A stretch of 64,000 bases of DNA from Turritopsis dohrnii (taxonomy: Eukaryota > Cnidaria > Hydrozoa > Anthoathecata > Oceaniidae). Within the stretch, counting starts at the first letter, position 1, and each line of letters starts with the position of its first letter. The translations under genes were made by a program, and so were the position numbers. Under the pieces are notes generated by a model, which was given only the letters and a program-made list of their open reading frames with translations, was not told where the DNA came from and made no database searches. Positions 55,951-64,000 of the stretch are shown here, in pieces. The stretch spans positions 620,001 through 684,000 of the forward strand of contig BQMF02000209.1 of NCBI GenBank assembly GCA_027922465.2. Reading direction: 5' to 3'.

Positions 55951-56899
55951 CATAATGTAAGTATAACTCTATAATGCTTTTGCATTCTTTTTCCTTAATG
56001 GTAACGGTTCTTTTGTAAACATTCAGCGTCAGCTGTCCTTTAATAGCATCCAGAAACAGACTTTTAAATTCTGTTTACTCAAAAGCTTTGGGGCTACGAT
56101 GTCATTCGGATGAAACCTGTTGTGTCCTAAATGACCTAGTAAAGTTGTTGAATATAAACACGATTTACCGGTTGTTCCACGGGTTCGATCATGGGATTTC
56201 TACTCTTCATTATATTCCGCAATGACATAGCTGAGGTCAGACACGAGATGTTCAAGAACTTCTTGACAGAACTTCATACCATCTTACCTCTCCATTACAA
56301 AGAAAAAAGCTTCTAACAAGAAACTTGAAGCTGCATGACTCACATACTTTAGAATGTGTCTCACAATTGCATAAATGTTTCAAACACTGTTAAAGTATCC
56401 TCACAATCTAAAATGGTTTTAAATATATTAAAAGTTACATAAATGTCGAAGGTCTTTCCCCAGTTTTGGTCAAATTTGAAAATTTATTGCGAATTGCAAA
56501 TTTGGTAATAATGTCATGCTACGTTTTCAGAAATTGTAGGAGGACAAGAGGGCAGAGAAGATGTCAATCCTATTATCTATTGTCTTCCCTAGATAGCAGC
56601 AATAGGCAGGGAAGTTACCGCACCGCAATTGATTACGCCCCTGGGAACTTACTTGTCAAAATCACTTTTTAGGGCGGGAACTTATTCGGGATGGCGTTTG
56701 TTCAAAAGTGAGCCTTTCTTAATTTTTCTGAAAACATAAATGAATATCTTTAAGACTAAAAAAAAGACAAACGACATAACAACATAGCATGTCAATTTCA
56801 ATGTCATAGTCAACTTTTTCATATCCATCGACTATTAGTTTTTGTGGTGTCGTTTTCGTCATTTCCTCGAGATCTATTTGAAATAGATTTTCCTCTTGT
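55951..56899. other. Intergenic stretch
   Basis: No supported gene. A short frame after ACGTTTTCAG near 56530 begins EIVGGQEGRED but is too short to call. Confidence 0.3.
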
Positions 56900-57367
56900 C
56901 CATTGGCCAAATCAATTTGCTTATCTTATATTTCAAGACCATCGTGACAAGGCTGTTGATCATTTAAACAATGGATAATTTTAACGAGAAGCTGTCATCG
57001 TTGTTCCAGCAACATTTGTTTTTCTTACAAAAAATAAAGCATTTGTAATTGTTACTGGAGAAAAACATTCAAATTTTGGATTTGATGTAACTGCAACTAC
57101 TCGATGTAAGATAGATGAAAATGAGGATTGATTTCAATAAAAACGTTATGATTCAATACTTTTTTTACATTTTCTCAACCTCAATGGAAATTCGGAATTT
57201 AAAATGATTATTGAGGAGTGGGGTCTCACACGTCCAGTTACTTTTAAGAGTGACAGTTTCTTTAAGAGGGACTATTCAGGAATGTATATCGATTATTTAC
57301 GAACATGCGAAAATGTTAAAAGGAGGTTTGCTTTGAGAGTGCGCTATGAAAAAATAGAGCGACCAAA
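56900..57367 (+). pseudogene. Decayed coding remnant, unrecognised
   Basis: Several adjacent protein-like stretches in different frames: WPNQFAYLIFQDHRDKAVDH (56901-56960), ATFVFLTKNKAFVIVTGEKH (about 57010), and GNSEFKMIIEEWGLTRPVTF through RRFALRVRYEKIE (57185-57365), ending at a good donor AAA|GTAAGT. Stops lie between the first two. The last could be a true exon. Family not recognised. Confidence 0.3.
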
Positions 57368-58946
57368 GTAAGTGTGCAATTATTTATTCAGTTGGGGATT
57401 GTCATGATTTTTGATTTTTCGGTAAGGCTGCCCCAAAAAGATGTTTTCCGTTGAACGTTGTCTCCGTGTGCCAAAATATCACCATTGGTTACATTAACCA
57501 GGCTTATTACTATCAGTTATAACTAATACTTTTATAGTATAATAGCAACATGGATTGAAAATTAGTTTGTATCAACAGTATTGCTTTAGTCACTATCACT
57601 CCCAAGAGTGCTTAATCTCTTTAGAAAGAGACTTCTGTCGTGTTTTATGTCAACTGAGCACCGACATAGGTAAACGACGAAACCGACGAAAATGAGCTAT
57701 GAAAACGACTTTTACCAGGACGGAGAGTTGAAAAACGACATTGGTGTTGGGAGGGAAGATGCTAAAAAGTAAAAACAAATTACGTCGTCAAAACGACGAA
57801 CAATTGAAGTAGCTGATAGAAAGGATGTATAAAAGGTTGAAGTTTTTTATAGTAACCAAACAGAAAACGATGGATCAAACTGACGATCTAGTCTAACGAT
57901 CAAACAAGTAGCCTATAATTCTAACACAAAGCATCTCCCGCATTCAGTACTTATACCTCACAACTAGGTTCCGAAGCTAGAGAGAGACTCCAGATTATTT
58001 TATGCAAATCAATTTCATTTCATTGCAAAAACAGTAGAGTTTGAAGAACTTGCCAAAACTTTAATGTTTGTGATGGATTTTTTTTTTACAAGTTTTAACA
58101 ATTTGTATCACAGTAAAGACACAGTTAGCACATTGACATTTTAATACGTGGATGTTCAAAACACAATTTTCGTTACTATAAACCTGTTTAAATTATTGGC
58201 AAGATCAAAAATTGTCAGCATTTGCTGACAGAGAGGCTACTGTTATTATTATTAGGGTGATTATGTCACTTTGGTTGTGCATTTTTCAAAACTAGTGTAT
58301 CTTACAATAAACTTTCCACTATTGTCTCAAAACATATGGGACACTCTTGATACACAATGAATGATACACAAGACTTTCATTTCAAAATAGTCCAATTTTA
58401 GAAGACTGTATAGACAAGCCCATCTAGGTTAGTTTTCAGAGGCAACAGATGCAGATTTTGCACAACTTTACTAAAAAATGTCTGATTGTGTATAAGACTC
58501 AAAACATCTGGAATACAGCAAAAAACAAAACATTGCGGCAAAAGCAGTCATAAACAATAGCATTGTTCTACCAGTGTATTAAACAAGAAAGAAAACTCAT
58601 GAATTCCCAACTGGCTTGGTATAAAAAAAATCTAAAATGAATTTTAATATTTCAATGTTATTCTGATGATATCTTGTGCTTATATTGAACAGTTCACACA
58701 CATTGTGAAAGAGGGTGGTCATAATAGAAAACGTCATTATGGGTTGAACAGTTGACCCAGGTTGTGTAAGTAATGTGGTGAGTCGCCAACCGAGATAACC
58801 CCGAACAGCGTTTCTCATATATAATCACAGTACAACTTAAATAGGCAATCTGTTTAAGGTCGGGATATCTACAAGCCACCATTCTAAACCAACTTAGGTC
58901 GATCATCTCCATATAATCAGACACTTTAGATTATTAGAATTAACAA
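57368..58946. other. Intergenic stretch downstream of HSP70
   Basis: No supported gene. Frames at 58597-58924 on the minus strand have no recognised domain. Confidence 0.35.
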
Positions 58947-58952
58947 TTTATT
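58947..58952 (-). terminator. Polyadenylation signal, HSP70
   Basis: AATAAA on the minus strand, 80 bp beyond the HSP70 stop codon. Confidence 0.55.
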
Positions 58953-59031
58953 TCACATAAATAAAAAAAGGAAGATTTTTTACAACATTGATAAGCTTCA
59001 TTTAACTAATATTGTTTTTAAACAGTTTCGT

Positions 59032-61150
59032 TCAATCTACTTCTTCCACTGTTGGTCCTCCAGAGGTTGCTTGTTGTTTTCCTGTATTGGTGTGGGCACC
59101 ACCTTGGTGCAATTTGATCAAAATTGGATTGGCGACTTGTTCCAACTCCTTTTTCTGATAATCGAATTCTTCGATTTCGGCAGTCTGGTTATTATCCAAC
59201 CAGGAAATGACTTCGGAAACTTTCTTCGCCAGTAAGTCACGGTCGTTATCAGAGAGCTTCTGTTTTGCTTGTGGTTCTTCAATTGCGCTCTTCACTTGAT
59301 ACGCGTAACTTTCCAGACCGTTTTTCGATGCGATCTTCTTACGTTGTTTTTCGTCTTCTTCCTTATACTTTTCTGCTTCCTGTACCATCCTTTCAACTTC
59401 CTCTTTTGTTAATCTGCCTTTGTCGTTTTTTATTGTTATTTTTTCATTCTTTCCAGTACTGGTATCCGTTGCCGTCACATTCAAGATTCCGTTAGCATCG
59501 ACGTCAAATGTAACTTGTATCTGCGGTACACCACGCGGCGCAGGTGGAATACCAGATAGTTGGAATGTTCCAAGTAAGTTATTGTCCTTCGTCATTCCTC
59601 GCTCACCTTCGTAAACTTGAATAAGAACTCCCGGCTGGTTGTCGGTATAAGTTGAAAAAGTTTCGGTCTTTTTCGTCGGGATTACTGTGTTACGTTTGAT
59701 AAGAGGTGTCATTACTCCGCCGGCAGTTTCGATACCCAACGATAGCGGAGCCACATCCAATAGTAGCACATCTTTCACAGCTTCGCTATCCTCTCCTTTC
59801 AAAATTGCTGCTTGAATGGCAGCTCCGTACGCAACTGCTTCGTCAGGGTTTACGGAACTGCAAGGTTCTTTTCCGTTAAAAAAATCGGCGAGCATTTTCT
59901 TGATTTTCGGTATACGTGTGGAGCCGCCAACCAAAACAATCTCGTGGATTTCTGATTTCTCGAGGTTTGCATCACGTAAGGCCTTTTCGACTGGCTTCAT
60001 CGTTTCTCGAAATAGGTCACCGTTCAATTCCTCAAATCGTGCGCGTGTTATAGATGTGTAGAAATCCATTCCCTCAAATAACGAATCAATTTCAATCGTT
60101 GCTTGCGTTGACGACGACAATGTTCGCTTGGCTTTCTCGCAAGCTGTTCGTAAGCGTCGAACAGCTCGTTTGTTTGTCGAAATATCCTTCTTGTGTTTTC
60201 GACTAAACTCCTGAAGAAAGGGATGCACAAAACAGTCAGATATATAGCAGTCAAAGGAAGATTCCTTATTTGTCGCTACCTCAATCATGATATAAAGCAT
60301 TTTGTAAAAAATCTCTGTTTACCTTGATGAAATGTTGAACTAGACGATTATCGAAGTCTTCTCCACCTAAATGGGTATCGCCACTTGTCGATTTTACTTC
60401 GAAGATTCCTCCTTCTATACTCAAGATGGACACGTCAAACGTGCCACCACCCAAGTCGAAAATCAAGACGTTTCTTTCGCCACTGCCGGATTGTTTGTCC
60501 AATCCGTATGCAATAGCAGCGGCTGTCGGTTCGTTTATCACCCGTAAAACATTTAGTCCGGCTATTACTCCGGCATCTTTAGTTGCTTGTCGTTGAGAAT
60601 CGTTAAAGTACGCCGGCACGGTGATAACGGCTTCCGTTACTTTGTCTCCAATGTAACTTTCGGCGATTTCTTTCATTTTGGTGAGAACCATCGAAGAAAT
60701 TTCTTCAGGGTAGAAACTTTTATTTTCGCCTTTAAACTGAACCTACAGGGGAAAATGCCACAACATTGAATAAACGAAACGAAACGAAATTTCCTAGATA
60801 GAGTTCCTAGACAGCTTCGAAACGGAAATCTAAAATCCTCTTACTTTAATCTTCGGCTTTTCTCCGACATTTTCAACGGCAAACGGCCATAATTTCAAAT
60901 CAGACTGAACCGTTGCATCGTCAAATTTTCTTCCAATCAGACGTTTAGCGTCGAAAACTGTGTTTGTTGGATTCATTGAAACTTGATTTTTTGCCGCATC
61001 TCCTATCAGTCTCTCCTCATCGTTGAACGCCACGTAACTTGGTGTCGTTCGATTTCCGCTTTCGTTCGTAATAATCTCTACTCTGCCGTGTTCGAAAACA
61101 CCAACACACGAATATGTCGTGCCAAGATCAATACCGATAGCTTTTCCCAT
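59032..61150 (-). CDS. Cytosolic HSP70 chaperone, three exons
   Basis: The start is [14 protein letters not shown] at 61150; the frame upstream of it is only 5' UTR read-through. Exons are 61150-60845, 60742-60323 and 60210-59032, separated by introns of 102 and 112 bp with donors GTAAGA and GTAAAC and acceptors CTGTAG and TTCTTCAG, both in phase 0. The product is 634 residues, normal for the family. All three HSP70 signatures are intact: IDLGTTYS (residues 7-14), [14 protein letters not shown] (about 196) and [15 protein letters not shown] (about 333). The substrate-binding part follows, and the C-terminus is EEVD, the TPR-cochaperone tail of cytosolic forms, without GGMP repeats. It binds and releases unfolded proteins using ATP. 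The promoter (61249-61327) carries heat-shock elements, so it should be stress-inducible. Confidence 0.97.
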
Positions 61151-61248
61151 TTCTTGAGTATTCTTGTATATCAATGATAAGTCTTTTCCTCTCTTAGCGA
61201 GATTGTTCAAAAAAAATATTTAACTGACACTTCTGAAATCTCGCAACG

Positions 61249-61327
61249 CTTTTATAATCGAACTGACGGAATGTTCTCGATTCGGATTTTTCCAGAAAAG
61301 ATTCTTTCCGAAATCTCCGGAACATTC
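61249..61327 (-). promoter_or_regulatory. HSP70 heat-shock promoter
   Basis: TATAAAAG on the minus strand (61256-61249), 99 bp upstream of the start codon. Just upstream of it are three heat-shock element cores: GAATGTTC (61269-61276, continuing TCGAT as a partial third unit), TTCCAGAA (61290-61297) and GAACATTC (61320-61327). These are the inverted nGAAn units bound by HSF trimers. Confidence 0.8.
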
Positions 61328-61450
61328 GGTAGCCATTATGACAGACAATAGTATTCTAGAAATGTCTAACTCCATTCAACTACTCTAACCTCAGCAGTTA
61401 GGGTATTTAATATTCAATTTGACCTCAGATTTGGTTTACCTACACTCTTT

Positions 61451-61512
61451 GGGTGGAAGAATTCCCTCAATTGCAGTAAAGGTTTACTGCAATTGAGGGA
61501 ATTCTTCCACCC
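61451..61512. repeat. 30-bp perfect palindrome, 2-nt centre
   Basis: Arms 61451-61480 and 61483-61512 are exact reverse complements (GGGTGGAAGAATTCCCTCAA and on), separated by GG. It lies about 300 bp upstream of the HSP70 start codon. Confidence 0.92.
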
Positions 61513-62573
61513 TAGCTAAGCTTATGTATACCACCATCATGTTTTCTTCTTCACTTCATGACTTCATGCAAAATTTCTGTGATGGCACTTACTTAGCTAC
61601 TTGAATTCATCAGTCAATATATTTTCAGTTTTTCTCGGGACATCAAAGCATTCAATTTTCCTTATAAATACAAATGATAACTTTATGTTGCAAAATTTGG
61701 GTATATACTTCACTTACGATGCTGCCTTATAGAATCGGGGTAAAAAGTTTTACCAATTTGATTTTAAGAATGATATCTCCTCCTCACCTGTTTGAAAAAT
61801 AAAATCAAGTATGGAATCGTTTTCCTGCATATGACCTGAGGTCATTAGGCCTACCACAGCACAGTATCAAAGGTTTCAATAATAATACCACATTTGTTTC
61901 TGTATATATAAATTGTATTATAATTATATGTCACATATATATATAATTTTTTCTTAACTTTTTCTTTTATAAGAACCGATTGGTTCAACCCGAAATATAC
62001 CTAAAACATATAGACCGCAGAAGCTTTTTTGTTTTAGGGGGGCTGAAGATATAGTATCCCCCTGCAGGCCCCACCATGGTTGAGGCGAGGAGTCCGAAAA
62101 GACTATTCTTGGCAAAATATTGGGGGCTGTAGCCCCCCTAGCCCCCCAAGTTTCGCGGCCCATGGCCTAAATGAAATTCAAAGTTTTAGCCATGGGCAGC
62201 CTTCGTTATAGTGAAAATGAGGGTAACAAAAATGTTCGGGTCTTTTATAAGGGGGACATTGTGTGAAAGGTCTTTGAAATTTGGGAGATCTACAGTATTG
62301 TTACGTCATATCCAGGGGATCCCATGTTTCATGTGTTTTGAAACATTAAAGGGATTCCTGTGTCCACAATGATATTTAAGAGCTCAATAAGTTGTTTTTA
62401 ACAAGTCTTGTGTCAGTATTACATATTTCCCTCTAATTCCTGGGATGTATATATATTATATATGTAATTTTTTCATTTTCAAGATCTTACATTAATGTAT
62501 ATACTGCATTATACGATGTAAAAAGAGAGTAGCTAATACTTCCGCAATAACTTAAGATATGATTTAGTATTAG
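61513..62573. other. Intergenic stretch
   Basis: No gene. A GC-richer patch at 62030-62165 (with GGGGGCTGTAGCCCCCCTAG, a short palindrome) looks like the remnant of a mobile element. Confidence 0.35.
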
Positions 62574-62650
62574 AGTTAACTCTCTCTAATTTGAACACCC
62601 AAGGGACTGAAACACACGTTCGATTTATGAAAAGATCGAATTACGGAGAT
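62574..62650. mobile_element. pogo-like MITE fragment
   Basis: AACTCTCTCTAATTTGAACA followed by CCAAGGGACTGAAA and TTCGATTTATG corresponds to the left half of the element at 3158-3309 (AACTCTCTGTAATTCGAACA, AAAGGGACCGAA). The right half is missing. Confidence 0.45.
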
Positions 62651-62825
62651 TCATTTATATAAGAAATGATAGGTGACTCTTCAAATTTGTTCAAATGAGA
62701 TATACCGAGTGGGTAAAAAAAAACGCACCCAAAATTTGATTCATTATAGCGTATCGTTGGGTCAAGATTAGAACCAGAAATTTTAAAATAAGTTGTGGTA
62801 ATATGTGACGTTCCAGGGGATTTTG

Positions 62826-62938
62826 ATAACAAACGATATTAACGTTAATATCGTTAATATCGTTATTATTGTTAATGGAACTACAGAGTAACGTTATTAT
62901 CGTTAATATCGCTAATATCGTTAATATCGTTAATATGG
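62826..62938. repeat. AATATCGTT 9-bp tandem repeat
   Basis: About ten copies of AATATCGTT with variants, interrupted once by GGAACTACAGAG. Non-coding. Confidence 0.85.
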
Positions 62939-64000
62939 TAAGAGCACAGATTATCCTTACTATCGTCAAAAAGTTTTGTTCAAGACGTTTGTTTATACAT
63001 TTCACATATGTGTGTCGTTTTATGAAGTTCTAAAATAACCGTGATTTAATATTATTATTTCGCCAAATAGCAATCAATTCAAAACCAACTCGCTTGTTCA
63101 TGACATGATAAACTCTGATTCATTCAATTATGACACGCGGACATATATTTTTCTAGAAATAACAAAGCACTTTTTTTTCATTTGTTATTCCTGTACCTTC
63201 AGCACAAATTTGAAAAGCCACTTTAAAATATCGTGTCATTCGATTTGGTAATGTATTATTTTGAAATGTACATTTGCAGGTAGCATGCGTTTGTGTATTA
63301 AATTGAACTTAATTAGCTGGTTCTTATATTCATTTGGAGATTAAAGATACAGAAGTAAGTTCGAAAGTAGGCACAAGTAGAAACCGTCTGCTATAATTCT
63401 TTTTTCTGAATTGTTCGACGGGTTGCCATTCTATAAGCTCTTGGGAAAAAAACTTTACATTATTAAAGACACGTTACATTAAAGTTTTTTTCAATAGCAA
63501 AACTTTTATTATTATTTTTTCGAAAGACATTTCACTTGCACTAGGTGAAGATGTACCCTTAATTAAATTGATCGCAACGTTTTCAGTGATCATTATTGAT
63601 TTTTGTCATTTCGTGGATAATGTTTTCAGGTTCAACATTGGGATGAAGAACGAATGTAGGAAGGGACAAATGAAAACATTTTAACGTCGGCTTGACGAGT
63701 TGCAAAAGTTCTCTTTTGAAATACTCACCTTCGTTTAAAAATAACATTACCTGTTTCCTTCAGTTTGTTGTGAAGTTTATGTGAAAGGTTGTCTGAAAGT
63801 TGTGTTTACACAGGGCTCTAAAACTTTACTTGAGGGTAATTCTAAAATTGAATTTCTTACGCCGTAATCAAGCGAAAGAAAGATTAATACACACGAAATG
63901 GTTTCCTTGTCACAAATAAAATGATCACATGTTTAATATTAATGTTATTATCGTTAAATCAAAAATATAGTTATTTTCTTACTATAATTTCGTAATTATA
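62939..64000. other. Window end, no gene seen
   Basis: AT-rich sequence without recognised gene, RNA or repeat. Confidence 0.35.

Noticed and set aside
59265..60061. Open frames on the plus strand opposite HSP70
   Set aside because: Antisense shadows of a conserved coding exon.
61151..61210. Longer N-terminus for HSP70 starting at 61210
   Set aside because: HSP70 proteins start right before the [10 protein letters not shown] motif, so the extra 20 codons upstream are untranslated leader.
1..64000. CRISPR arrays, operons or ribosome binding sites
   Set aside because: The window is eukaryotic; no regularly spaced identical repeats with unique spacers of CRISPR size were seen.
1..64000. tRNA and rRNA genes
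   Set aside because: No convincing A/B box pair or cloverleaf was found by reading; a tRNAscan run would settle it.

Overview
The window is AT-rich metazoan nuclear DNA. Genes are split by GT-AG introns, intergenic space is long and full of decayed DNA transposons, and the proteins are animal-type: NLR innate-immune receptors with Death, HEPN and NACHT domains, a TRAF-type MATH domain, and a cytosolic HSP70 ending in EEVD. With Helitron, Mutator-like, Tc1/mariner-like, hAT-like and CR1/L2-like elements, this points to an early-branching or spiralian invertebrate. The phylum cannot be fixed from sequence reading alone. All exon joins are my own, from splice sites and reading phase.

Layout. 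1-13 kb: mostly non-coding, with a roughly 1-kb segment present in three diverged copies, AACGTT-rich repeats, a duplicated CRE/E-box module with a small ORF after it, and three miniature TA-inserting elements. 13.1-24.8 kb: NLR gene 1 (+), five predicted exons joined by phase-1 introns, with a 1.8-kb mariner-like element in its last intron. 26.8-32.1 kb: a nearly complete Helitron Rep/helicase gene with one frameshift. 32.5-39.3 kb: a Gly/Tyr-rich repeat ORF, then a run of microexons leading to a coiled coil and a damaged TRAF-C/MATH domain. That locus is interrupted by a Mutator-like element with 70-bp terminal inverted repeats (TIRs) and a 9-bp target duplication, and it carries a 60-bp perfect hairpin and a hammerhead-like motif. 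40.9-43.4 kb: a dead LINE with SGNH-esterase, endonuclease and RT pieces. 45.8-55.1 kb: NLR gene 2 (+), HEPN-Death-NACHT-LRR, with a 2.85-kb transposon in the intron before the Death exon. 59.0-61.3 kb: an intron-containing HSP70 on the minus strand with heat-shock elements and a TATA box. The rest is non-coding or decayed.

How the genes relate. The two NLRs share Death, NACHT and LRR exons but carry different N-terminal exons: three novel or Death-like modules in gene 1, a HEPN module in gene 2. Every joint involved falls in phase 1, so N-terminal modules can be exchanged without breaking the frame. A TRAF-like locus lies between them. TRAFs act downstream of such receptors in animals, but a functional link here is only inference.
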